From NCBI GenBank assembly GCA_964596405.1, contig CAZQSS010000044.1:1-6448 (forward strand): DNA of 6,448 nt, read 5' to 3'. The notes below the pieces were generated by a model that did not search any database, had not been told where the DNA came from, and saw only the letters and a list, made by a program, of their open reading frames with translations. Positions within the stretch are counted from its first letter, which is position 1, and every line of letters starts with the position of its first letter. Shown here one piece after another: positions 1 to 5,147 of this stretch. The position numbers and the translations under genes were made by a program. This stretch comes from CAZQSS01 sp964596405. GTDB lineage: Bacteria; Patescibacteriota; Patescibacteriia; Magasanikbacterales; UBA10003.

Positions 1-100
1 CTTTTTGCCCGCCCGAGCGTTCAGTTTCGGTTCTGCCGCGCGAAGCGCGGCAATCAGTCGGGATTTTGTTCAAAATGAGTTCTGACTTTTTCCAACAAAC
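1..100. other. Window edge, no assignable gene; GC-rich hairpin at 35-51
   Basis: All three plus-strand frames are open from the window edge, with stops at 76-78, 83-85 and 111-113. The tail of an upstream gene could therefore end here, but none of the three short peptides is recognisable. The clearest structure is a perfect 7-bp hairpin, GCCGCGC (35-41) / GCGCGGC (45-51), with a GAA loop. It has no T-run after it on either strand, so it is not a typical intrinsic terminator. A short ATTTTG/CAAAAT inverted repeat lies at 63-76. Confidence 0.4.
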
Positions 101-144
101 ACCACCAAATTAAAAGCGCTTTTAGGCGCTTTTAATTTGGTGGT
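101..144 (-). terminator. Long perfect hairpin overlapping the tRNA-Leu 3' end
   Basis: The arms 101-119 and 126-144 are perfect inverted complements (19 bp) with a 6-nt loop (TTTTAG on the plus strand). The right arm contains the encoded CCA, the discriminator base and the last three acceptor-stem bases of tRNA-Leu, so the hairpin competes with the mature tRNA 3' end. In the direction of tRNA transcription it is followed only by a mixed GTTTGTTGG stretch, so it is a weak intrinsic terminator at best. It could equally be a 3'-end processing signal. The pairing is seen; the role is inferred. Confidence 0.55.
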
Positions 145-223
145 CCAGGTGGGACTCGAACCCACATGCCTTTTGGGCGCAACATTTTAAGTGTTGTGCG
201 TATACCAATTCCGCCACTGGACC
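138..223 (-). tRNA. tRNA-Leu (anticodon UAA)
   Basis: Class II tRNA that decodes UUA and UUG leucine codons. The acceptor GGTCCAG pairs with CTGGACC, followed by discriminator A and an encoded CCA. The D-arm has the AATTGGTATA loop. The anticodon stem CAACA/TGTTG encloses the loop CTTAAAA, which gives anticodon UAA. A long variable arm (GCC/GGC stem) is typical of leucine tRNAs. The T-arm is canonical: GTGGG, loop TTCGAGT, CCCAC. Its CCA end lies within the 101-144 hairpin, and a good promoter lies just upstream. Confidence 0.96.
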
Positions 224-241
224 TTATTTTTTAACGCCCTC

Positions 242-270
242 ATTTTAACACAAAAATCCTAGCCTGACAA
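242..270 (-). promoter_or_regulatory. Sigma70-type promoter of tRNA-Leu
   Basis: Read on the minus strand, the -35 box is TTGTCA (265-270), followed by a 17-bp spacer and the -10 box TAAAAT (242-247). Each box matches 5 of 6 consensus bases, and a TGn extended -10 motif precedes the -10. Transcription would start near 235, leaving a leader of about a dozen nucleotides before the tRNA 5' end at 223. Confidence 0.75.
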
Positions 271-278
271 GCATGATG

Positions 279-358
279 TCTACGAATTACAAATACTTAC
301 GAATTTACAAATATATCAATTCAATTTGTATATTTGTATCGCATTTGTAATTTGTAGA
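279..358. repeat. AT-rich imperfect inverted repeat after polX
   Basis: An 80-bp AT-rich stretch folds on itself. TCTAC at 279-283 pairs with GTAGA at 354-358, the AATTACAAAT and ATTTGTAATT blocks pair, and TACAAATATA faces TATATTTGTA near the centre, with one bulge. The arms are built from reiterated ACAAAT/ACGAAT words. It begins 7 bp beyond the polX stop codon and lies between polX and the tRNA-Leu promoter, so it may stop or stabilise polX transcripts. There is no classical GC stem with a U-run, so that role is inference. Confidence 0.5.
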
Positions 359-365
359 TCAAGAA

Positions 366-2096
366 TCAGCGTTTCTTGGCAAACCAGGCTAATAATTTAT
401 CTGCCGGCAGAGTGTTTAAAACGTCATCTTTAGTCGCCCAACCGCGGCGGGCGGTGCCAATCCCCAACTCCAGATATTTCAGATGTTCGGGGTGGTGAGC
501 ATCAGTATCAATGACAATTTTAACGCCGGCCGCAATCGCCTGCCGCACATGGATATCGCGCAAATCCATTCGGTCCGGAAAACAATCCAACTCCAAAGCC
601 ACATTATTCTTTTTGGCGGCTTTGATAATCGCCTCCATATCCAATTCATAGGCCTCGCGGCGTTGAATCAATCGGCCGGTGGGATGGAACAAGATATTAA
701 CCAGCGGATGCTCCAGGGCGCGGATGATGCGTTTGGTCATCTCGATCTTGCCCATTCTAAAAGACGAATGGACGGCCACACTGACAATGTCTAATTTTCG
801 CAAAGCCGCGTCAGCAATATCCAAACTCCCGTCTTTATTGATATTTACTTCGGCGCTCTTTAAAATTTGAAACTTAAAACTTGAAGCTTGAAGCTTTTTG
901 TTGAGCCGATCAATTTCTTTTCCCTGTTCGGCCAACCGCTTTTCATCCAAGCCGTGGACCATAGCCAACGACCGGGTGTGATCGGTGATGGCAATATATT
1001 CCAAACCCAGCTTTCGCGCTGCCACGGCCATTTCTTCAATTGAAGTCGCGCCATCAGTCCAATTGGTGGTGGTTTGCAAATCACCTTTGAGAGAACCATA
1101 AGGAATGAGTTTGGGCAGACGATGTTTTTGCGCCGCTTCCAACTCGCCGCTATCGGTGCGCAACTCCGGCTCAATATAATCCAAACCCAGGGCGCGGTAG
1201 ATTTCTTCTTCGCTCCGGCCGGTGATTCTTTTTGAACCACGAAAAAGACCATATTCGTTTAATTTTAAACCGCGCGCCATGGCCCGTTCGCGCATTTTGA
1301 TATTGTGGGCTTTGTCGCCGGTAAAATACTGCAGAGCCGCGCCAAAAGATTCTTCGGGTACCACGCGCAAATCCGCTTCCAAACCGACCTTGAGTCGCAC
1401 CGTAGAACGGGTCGGCCCCCGGCTTTGAATACTTTCCACTTCGGGCAGATGGGTAAAAACCTCCATGACTTTTTTGGAATCTTGGGCCATGGCTAAAATA
1501 TCAATGTCCCCGATTGTTTCTTGTTGGCGGCGAATAGAGCCGGCCACCACCACTTCTTTCACGCCCGGCGCTTTTTTCAGCGTTTCTTCAATCTCCCGAG
1601 CCAAAGGCAAAATATAACCCAAAATCACCCGACCGGTTTCTTTTTTCAAAAATTTCAGCCCGCGCAATAAATTCTCTTCGCTCCGGCGGCCAAAATGTTC
1701 CAGCCGGCCGACTTTTCCGGTCTGAATCGCTTTTTCCAAATCCTTAACATTTTTAATTTTTAATTTTTGATAAAGTTCCTTAATCCGTTTGGGACCCAAG
1801 CCTTCCACCGCCTTAAGGCCGGCAATATCCACCGGCATTTCTTTTTTTAATTTATCATAATATCTAATTCGGCCTTTTTTAATGTATTCCTCAATTTTTT
1901 CCGCCAAGCTCACGCCCACGCCCGGGATTTCTTCCAACGCTTTAAGACCGCCCCGTTTGTAGGTTTCTTTTACATCCTCCCCCAGAGAATCAATCACCTC
2001 GGCCGCCCGTTCATAGGCCTGCGGCTTAAAAGGCACATTATCCGCTTCCAGGATAATGGCGATTTCTTTAAAAATTTTAGCGATTTCTTGATTCAT
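366..2096 (-). CDS. polX: Family X DNA polymerase with PHP domain (PolX)
   Basis: Bacterial PolX fills short gaps during base-excision and break repair; the PHP domain usually adds a metal-dependent 3'-5' exonuclease. The 576 residues match the usual full length of about 570-580. In order: an N-terminal 8-kDa-like domain with helix-hairpin-helix motifs near 55-75 (IPGVGVSLAEKI) and 93-116 (VEGLGPKRI); the palm with GS (186-187), the catalytic pair D197-x-D199 and a third carboxylate, D242; the YFTG motif (257-260); then the PHP domain from about 337 with TDH (371-373), E416, H443, H471 and DAH (532-534). PHP motif I is unusual: it reads GDLQTTTNWTDG, lacking the histidine(s) normally found there, so exonuclease activity may be reduced or lost. 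A heptamer repeat encodes residues around 402-412. The ATG start has an AGAGGA ribosome site 8 nt upstream. The gene stands alone, divergent from tRNA-Ala. Family assignment is firm; the activity loss is inferred. Confidence 0.95.
   Translation of the reverse strand: MNQEIAKIFKEIAIILEADNVPFKPQAYERAAEVIDSLGEDVKETYKRGGLKALEEIPGVGVSLAEKIEEYIKKGRIRYYDKLKKEMPVDIAGLKAVEGLGPKRIKELYQKLKIKNVKDLEKAIQTGKVGRLEHFGRRSEENLLRGLKFLKKETGRVILGYILPLAREIEETLKKAPGVKEVVVAGSIRRQQETIGDIDILAMAQDSKKVMEVFTHLPEVESIQSRGPTRSTVRLKVGLEADLRVVPEESFGAALQYFTGDKAHNIKMRERAMARGLKLNEYGLFRGSKRITGRSEEEIYRALGLDYIEPELRTDSGELEAAQKHRLPKLIPYGSLKGDLQTTTNWTDGATSIEEMAVAARKLGLEYIAITDHTRSLAMVHGLDEKRLAEQGKEIDRLNKKLQASSFKFQILKSAEVNINKDGSLDIADAALRKLDIVSVAVHSSFRMGKIEMTKRIIRALEHPLVNILFHPTGRLIQRREAYELDMEAIIKAAKKNNVALELDCFPDRMDLRDIHVRQAIAAGVKIVIDTDAHHPEHLKYLELGIGTARRGWATKDDVLNTLPADKLLAWFAKKR
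861..895 (-). repeat. Heptanucleotide tandem repeat inside polX
   Basis: On the coding strand five consecutive 7-nt units follow one another: AGCTTCA, AGCTTCA, AGTTTTA, AGTTTCA, AATTTTA. They encode the Q-A-S-S-F-K-F-Q-I-L stretch between the DRLNKK helix and the conserved E416 segment of the PHP domain. The period is not a multiple of three, so gain or loss of one unit would shift the reading frame. The current total keeps the frame open. Confidence 0.7.
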
Positions 2097-2131
2097 ATGA
2101 GTATCCTCTTACCATCTTATAGCCTTTTTTT

Positions 2132-2188
2132 TCCCGACGCAAGGTCGGGATCCCGACTTCATTATAATTATATAATCGTGCGTCGGGA
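2132..2188. repeat. Palindromic element with 9-bp inverted ends (MITE-like)
   Basis: The ends TCCCGACGC (2132-2140) and GCGTCGGGA (2180-2188) are exact inverted complements. Within the left end is a hairpin TCCCGAC-GCAAG-GTCGGGA (2132-2150), followed by a second TCCCGAC (2151-2157) that can pair with the terminal GTCGGGA. The centre is AT-rich. A shortened copy with the same order of blocks lies at 5058-5097. It sits in the divergent space between polX and tRNA-Ala. Too small to code; calling it MITE-like is inference from the inverted ends and the second copy. Confidence 0.65.
2161..2172 (-). promoter_or_regulatory. Possible -10 region(s) of polX
   Basis: Two minus-strand TATAAT hexamers (2161-2166 and 2167-2172) lie 65-76 bp upstream of the polX start, inside the AT-rich centre of the 2132-2188 element. 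Neither has a convincing -35 box at 16-18 bp, because the upstream sequence is the GC-rich inverted arm. If they work, the element supplies the polX promoter and its hairpin lies in the polX leader. The AT core is near-palindromic and also shows plus-strand TATAAT words, so the orientation is uncertain. Confidence 0.35.
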
Positions 2189-2193
2189 TATTT

Positions 2194-2222
2194 TTGACAT
2201 TCTCCTCAAAATTAACTATAAT
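2194..2222 (+). promoter_or_regulatory. Consensus sigma70 promoter of tRNA-Ala
   Basis: TTGACA (2194-2199), a spacer of exactly 17 bp and TATAAT (2217-2222) match the housekeeping consensus at all twelve positions. The tRNA-Ala 5' end is at 2234, 11 nt beyond the -10 box, so the leader should be only a few nucleotides long. The transcript may continue into the DsrE-like gene. Confidence 0.88.
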
Positions 2223-2233
2223 TCTATTGAAAT

Positions 2234-2308
2234 GGGCCTATAGTACAGTGGCTAGTACACCGCATTTGCAATGCGGAAACGTGAGTCCGATTCTCACTGG
2301 GTCCACCA
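2234..2308 (+). tRNA. tRNA-Ala (anticodon UGC)
   Basis: The acceptor GGGCCTA pairs with TGGGTCC and includes a G3-U70 wobble, the alanine identity determinant, followed by discriminator A and an encoded CCA (2306-2308). The D-stem is GTAC/GTAC. The anticodon stem CCGCA/TGCGG encloses TTTGCAA, which gives anticodon UGC. The T-stem is GTGAG/CTCAC and the loop is TCCGATT, with C instead of the near-universal U at position 55. It is driven by the consensus promoter just upstream. Confidence 0.96.
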
Positions 2309-2344
2309 TAATCCACAATAAGCTATTTTAATTTACACATATCT

Positions 2345-2671
2345 ATGAAAATAGGAATTATATTACAATCAAACAAGCCAGAACGTGTTTGGAACACCTT
2401 TCGTTTTGGCATAACATCCCTAAAAGCAAACCATCAAGTAAAAGTCTTCTTAATGAACGAGGGGTCGGAACTTGATACTGTTCCCGACTCAGACAATTTT
2501 GACATCTCTCATAAAGTTGCTGAATACAAGAATTTGAAGGGAGAACTTTACGCTTGTGGCACTTGTTTGAAAATTCGTCAAAAAGAAGAAACTAAAATCT
2601 GTCCTGTGTCTACAATGACGGATTTACTCAAGATGGTTGAAGAAAGCGACAAAGTGTTGGTGTTTGGATAA
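2345..2671 (+). CDS. DsrE/DsrF-like small sulfur-relay family protein
   Basis: The 108-residue soluble protein resembles the DsrE/DsrF-like family of small alpha/beta proteins, several of which carry or transfer sulfur on a conserved cysteine. Visible support is the N-terminal beta strand MKIGIILQSN, a helix at W16-SLKA, the strand QVKVFLMNEG, the motif YACGTCL with C71 and C74, a further C86 in the ICPVS segment, and a terminal strand DKVLVFG. Family members usually have about 105-130 residues, so this is full length. There is no Shine-Dalgarno before the ATG; the gene starts 36 bp after tRNA-Ala and may be read from its promoter. Codons (CGT, ACT, GCT, ACA) differ from the GCC/GGC/CGC-rich neighbours, which hints at a different origin. 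The sulfur-relay role is inferred from the family; no partner genes lie nearby. Confidence 0.8.
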   Translation: MKIGIILQSNKPERVWNTFRFGITSLKANHQVKVFLMNEGSELDTVPDSDNFDISHKVAEYKNLKGELYACGTCLKIRQKEETKICPVSTMTDLLKMVEESDKVLVFG

Positions 2672-2804
2672 TCAATGCCGGCCATTTGTGTAATTCGTTT
2701 ATAATTTGGTCCCAGCTGACGCGCGCAAAATCCACCAAATTATTGCTTTGTGCGGCAACGGCGAAAGAAAACTCTGACTTCCAATCAAAAACTTTCTAAT
2801 CTAA
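2672..2804 (+). other. Non-coding stretch with hairpin; possible small RNA
   Basis: No ORF of credible length is present. A TATAAT word (2700-2705) is followed by a perfect 10-bp stem, ATAATTTGGT (2701-2710) / ACCAAATTAT (2734-2743), enclosing 23 nt. About 60 nt further on is the intrinsic terminator at 2805-2841. A transcript from about 2711 to 2840 is possible, but no decent -35 box lies at the right distance. The stretch may equally be the 3' untranslated region of the DsrE-like gene. Confidence 0.3.
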
Positions 2805-2841
2805 AGAAGAGGCGGTGAAAAACCCGCCTCTTCTCCTTTTT
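2805..2841 (+). terminator. Rho-independent terminator
   Basis: An 11-bp perfect stem, AGAAGAGGCGG (2805-2815) / CCGCCTCTTCT (2824-2834), encloses an 8-nt loop and is followed by CC and five T residues (2837-2841). Its orientation fits the plus strand, so it would end transcription coming from tRNA-Ala and the DsrE-like gene, or from a small RNA in the preceding stretch. Confidence 0.85.
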
Positions 2842-2848
2842 ATCCATC

Positions 2849-2882
2849 ATCACAACAATGGACGACCGTCCATCGCTGTGAT
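2849..2882. repeat. Palindromic hairpin between convergent genes
   Basis: ATCACA (2849-2854) pairs with TGTGAT (2877-2882), and the inner ATGGAC (2858-2863) pairs with GTCCAT (2868-2873) around a GACC loop, with a small internal loop between the two stems. It has no T-run on either strand. It sits between the two oppositely oriented terminators of the converging DsrE-like and pepF genes. It may be a dispersed palindromic repeat; no second copy is visible in this window. Confidence 0.55.
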
Positions 2883-2891
2883 AAACCGAAA

Positions 2892-2926
2892 TTTTAAAAA
2901 ACCCACCCTAGTTAAAGAGTGGGTTT
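2892..2926 (-). terminator. Rho-independent terminator of pepF
   Basis: On the minus strand, 5 bp after the pepF stop, AAACCCAC pairs with GTGGGTTT (8 bp; plus-strand arms 2899-2906 and 2919-2926). Two more base pairs lie inside past a mismatch. A T-run starts within the stem and continues TTTTTTAAAA. Position and strand match the end of the peptidase gene. Confidence 0.85.
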
Positions 2927-2931
2927 GAGTT

Positions 2932-4686
2932 TTACTTGGGAATTTTGTATCCCAGTTCGCGAGCCAAATCTTCGGCTTCTTTGATCATGGCGCCGAGCGA
3001 AATCTCAAGCGCCTCAGACCAAAACCGCGGCTCAGTCAAATCAATCCTAAAAGGTTTTAGCAATTTGGACAACGGCTGGCTTCGGCCGGCGCGCAAAAAA
3101 TTCAGATAAAGCGGCTCAAACCGGCGACCCAAACGCTTTTGTTGAGCGTAAAGACCGTGGGTTAAAAGCTCGCCAAAGGCGTAACTGTAAAGATAGAATG
3201 GTTCATAAAAACGCGGAATATATGAATCAAACAATCTGTCGCCGGCTCCGTCATAGTTGAACAACGCGCCTTCTTTGCCGTAAAACATTTTGAGGGTATC
3301 AAGCCAAAGAACGCAAAGCTCATCACCGGTAAACCACTTTTTTGTTTCATAGAGCCGACGCTCAAACGTGGACAAACAAATCTGGTGGACAACGGTATTT
3401 ATTGATTCTTCAATCTGTTCAATCAGCAGCCTGAAAAGAAGACGCTTGTTACCCTGTTCAATTACATTCTTTCTTAAATAGTTGAACGTCAAAAGCTCGC
3501 CAAAAGCTGAAGCCGTCTCTTCCAGCACCAAGGGCGGCTCAATCAGCAGAGGGCCTTGGGCTTCACCCGCCAAAAGGCCTCTGGTGGCATGACCCAGCTC
3601 ATGCGCTAAAGTTAAGACATCATCGTGTGATCCGTCATAATTCAAGAAAGTAAACGATATGGGCCGTCGCCCCGGCAGAACAGTTGAACAATTATAAGGA
3701 CCATAAGCCTTACCCACCCGATCCGTGGCGTCAATCCGTCTGGACTTAATTATCTCACGAATTAAATTAGCCAAAGTCGGACTAAAACTTTCATAAGCCG
3801 CCAAAACCGTCTCGCGCGCCTCGGCAAAAGGCACGAGCCGCGTCCGCTTCATCCCCTTAAGCGCCGGCGTGGCACAACGATCGTTCCATAACAAGCTTTT
3901 TTTACGCAAAAGCGTTTTCTTCAAATGGAAATAACGCCGAACCAATGGAATGCCTTCGTCTTGCACCACTCGGTGGAGCGTTTCAACCATGGCATCGGTT
4001 AAGCCGTTCCTCTCATTCCTTTCGGTCAAAGCATTGGCATAACCGCGCTCTTTGTCTTCAATCGCCTTGACGTTAATGACCACGTTTAGCGTTTGGGTGG
4101 CGTATTTTTTTAAGGCTTCAGAAAATTCCTGACCCTCAAAATTCAAAGCGTCTTCCATCTCGTCAAAAAACTCTACCCAGGCATCAGAACCAAAGGGCAA
4201 ACGCTTAGTTATTGCCGCTTCTACGTCTTCCTTTAAAAAATGCGACCTGGCCCGACGAATCTGTTCTAACCAAAAACTGTAACGCGCCACGGTCTGATCA
4301 AAAAGAGACAACTGTTTGAGCTTTGCCATGGACAACGCCGAAACCTCAATAAAAAAGAAACTTAGAAACTCGCCGTAGACCCTGCCCACTGTCTCGTCAA
4401 CCAGGGCGGATTTGATTTTGACCGCTTCATTTTTTACATCCAAACTCTTAATCAAGACAAAGTAATTTAAGAGTTTTTGCGTTACCATTTCAATTCTTTC
4501 AAAATCGCGGATGGCTTCGCCCAGATGTTCGTCCAAACGTCCTTTGTAAGTAAGGCGAAAAGCCTCGCCCAGCCGCTTGAGGGAATTCAGATCACTTTCA
4601 ATTTTCGGATCGTTCGGTCCCGCATAAAAACAGCTCAAATCCCAAGACACTTTCTCAACGCCGGTTTTCAATCGCTTCTTAGTCAC
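2932..4686 (-). CDS. pepF: M3 family oligoendopeptidase (PepF-like zinc metallopeptidase)
   Basis: A probable cytoplasmic zinc peptidase that cleaves short peptides; no signal peptide is present. With the GTG start at 4686 it has 584 residues, close to the roughly 560-610 typical of the family. The early VSWDLSCFY segment is the usual family start. An all-helical N-terminal domain is followed by the catalytic domain, with HELGH at 362-366 (zinc ligands H362 and H366, catalytic E363) and the third ligand E390 in the EETASAFGE motif. The aromatic PRFYEPFYLYSY segment (491-502) matches the tyrosine-rich substrate region. The frame is also open to an ATG at 4800 (622 residues), but those 38 extra residues cross two palindromic repeats, resemble no family sequence and have no ribosome site there, whereas GTG is preceded by GGGGAGG at 5 nt. 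A candidate promoter overlaps the 4800 ATG. The gene is single, ends in its own terminator and is divergent from tRNA-Phe. Confidence 0.92.
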   Translation of the reverse strand: MTKKRLKTGVEKVSWDLSCFYAGPNDPKIESDLNSLKRLGEAFRLTYKGRLDEHLGEAIRDFERIEMVTQKLLNYFVLIKSLDVKNEAVKIKSALVDETVGRVYGEFLSFFFIEVSALSMAKLKQLSLFDQTVARYSFWLEQIRRARSHFLKEDVEAAITKRLPFGSDAWVEFFDEMEDALNFEGQEFSEALKKYATQTLNVVINVKAIEDKERGYANALTERNERNGLTDAMVETLHRVVQDEGIPLVRRYFHLKKTLLRKKSLLWNDRCATPALKGMKRTRLVPFAEARETVLAAYESFSPTLANLIREIIKSRRIDATDRVGKAYGPYNCSTVLPGRRPISFTFLNYDGSHDDVLTLAHELGHATRGLLAGEAQGPLLIEPPLVLEETASAFGELLTFNYLRKNVIEQGNKRLLFRLLIEQIEESINTVVHQICLSTFERRLYETKKWFTGDELCVLWLDTLKMFYGKEGALFNYDGAGDRLFDSYIPRFYEPFYLYSYAFGELLTHGLYAQQKRLGRRFEPLYLNFLRAGRSQPLSKLLKPFRIDLTEPRFWSEALEISLGAMIKEAEDLARELGYKIPK

Positions 4687-4691
4687 TGTGG

Positions 4692-4698
4692 CCTCCCC
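4692..4698 (-). promoter_or_regulatory. Strong ribosome binding site deciding the pepF start
   Basis: The minus strand reads GGGGAGG, then CCACA, then the GTG start codon at 4686-4684. The 5-nt spacing and the GGAGG core are near ideal. No comparable site precedes the upstream in-frame ATG at 4800, where the sequence is GCCTAAAAG. Confidence 0.7.
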
Positions 4699-4699
4699 T

Positions 4700-4717
4700 G
4701 CCCCGTTATTGCGGGGC
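4700..4717. repeat. GC-rich hairpin in the pepF leader
   Basis: GCCCCG (4700-4705) pairs with CGGGGC (4712-4717) around a 6-nt loop. On the minus strand it ends directly against the pepF ribosome binding site, so an mRNA hairpin here could influence access to the GGGGAGG sequence. Any regulatory role is inference. Confidence 0.55.
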
Positions 4718-4720
4718 TTG

Positions 4721-4756
4721 TCCTCCGTAGTCCGCCAGCTGGCGGACGAAGGAGGA
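4721..4756. repeat. Long palindromic repeat in the pepF leader
   Basis: The core GTCCGCCAGCTGGCGGAC (4730-4747) is a perfect 18-bp palindrome. After three mismatched positions, the pairing resumes with TCCTCC (4721-4726) and GGAGGA (4751-4756). The arrangement is that of a dispersed REP-like palindrome. It lies between the candidate pepF promoter and the preferred GTG start. Confidence 0.65.
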
Positions 4757-4790
4757 TTGTTTGTGTTTTTAAAGATCAATTGGTACTTAA

Positions 4791-4819
4791 CTTTTATCAT
4801 CTTTTAGGCATGGAGTCAA
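4791..4819 (-). promoter_or_regulatory. Candidate pepF promoter
   Basis: On the minus strand, TTGACT (4814-4819, 5 of 6 matches) is followed by a 17-bp spacer and TAAAAG (4791-4796, 4 of 6). The predicted transcription start near 4784 lies downstream of the 4800 ATG, which favours the GTG start at 4686 and gives a leader of about 100 nt holding both palindromes. The -10 box is imperfect, hence moderate confidence. Confidence 0.5.
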
Positions 4820-4831
4820 ATAAACCAACCT

Positions 4832-4860
4832 TTGACAAATTTCCCACTTTCTACTATAAT
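4832..4860 (+). promoter_or_regulatory. Consensus sigma70 promoter of tRNA-Phe
   Basis: TTGACA (4832-4837), a 17-bp spacer and TATAAT (4855-4860) match consensus at all twelve positions. The tRNA begins 20 nt beyond the -10 box. Confidence 0.88.
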
Positions 4861-4880
4861 ATTAAATGTTATTTATGTGG

Positions 4881-4952
4881 GCCGAGGTAGCTCAGTGGTA
4901 GAGCGAAGGACTGAAAATCCTTGCGTCGGGAGTCCGATTCTCCCCCTCGGCA
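4881..4952 (+). tRNA. tRNA-Phe (anticodon GAA)
   Basis: The acceptor GCCGAGG pairs with CCTCGGC and is followed by discriminator A. The next bases are ATT, so CCA must be added by tRNA nucleotidyltransferase. The D-stem is GCTC/GAGC with loop AGTGGTA. The anticodon stem AAGGA/TCCTT encloses CTGAAAA, giving GAA. The T-stem is GGGAG/CTCCC and the loop is TCCGATT, the same position-55 C variant seen in the alanine and glycine tRNAs here. No strong terminator follows, and transcription may run on toward tRNA-Pro. Confidence 0.96.
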
Positions 4953-5001
4953 ATTTAGAACCTGTTCGTTATTCAATGGACGGGTTTTAAAATACCCCAT
5001 C

Positions 5002-5030
5002 TTTACTTAAAGCCAAAAATCGGGTAAGAT
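5002..5030 (+). promoter_or_regulatory. Candidate promoter of the tRNA-Pro locus
   Basis: TTTACT (5002-5007), a 17-bp spacer and TAAGAT (5025-5030) match 4 of 6 bases in each box. The start of the disrupted outer tRNA-Pro (5043) lies 12 nt after the -10 box, the same geometry as the tRNA-Ala promoter. It would transcribe the outer remnant and the nested intact tRNA-Pro together. Confidence 0.45.
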
Positions 5031-5057
5031 TTTAGTGTCTACCGGGGCGTAGCTCAG

Positions 5058-5097
5058 CCCCGACGCAAGGTCGGGGTCCCAACCGCACGCGTCGGGA
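5058..5097. repeat. Short copy of the palindromic element, inside a tRNA D-loop
   Basis: The hairpin CCCCGAC-GCAAG-GTCGGGG (5058-5076) is followed by TCCC, AACCGCAC and the terminal GCGTCGGGA (5089-5097). Block order and ends match the 2132-2188 element, including 8 bp of terminal inverted repeat (CCCGACGC/GCGTCGGG), but the AT-rich centre is missing. It separates CTCAG from TTGGCTAGAGC in the D-loop of the disrupted tRNA-Pro. No clear target-site duplication is visible. Confidence 0.7.
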
Positions 5098-5147
5098 TTG
5101 GCTAGAGCGCCTGCGGCGCCTGCCCGCCGAGTATCTGTCCGGTCTGT

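Noticed and set aside
279..358. CRISPR-like array
   Set aside because: The repeated words are short, face each other as an inverted repeat and lack regular unique spacers.
860..1252. Minus-strand 130-codon frame, plus smaller plus-strand frames at 483-794, 679-870, 1222-1428 and 1305-1496, all within polX
   Set aside because: All are alternative-frame shadows of the well-conserved polX gene.
3162..3392. Minus-strand 76-codon frame within pepF
   Set aside because: It is an out-of-frame shadow of the conserved peptidase domain with low-complexity, cysteine-rich content.
4477..4890. Plus-strand 137-codon open frame opposite the pepF 5' end
   Set aside because: It overlaps pepF antisense, the palindromes, the tRNA-Phe promoter and the tRNA 5' end, and has no family resemblance.
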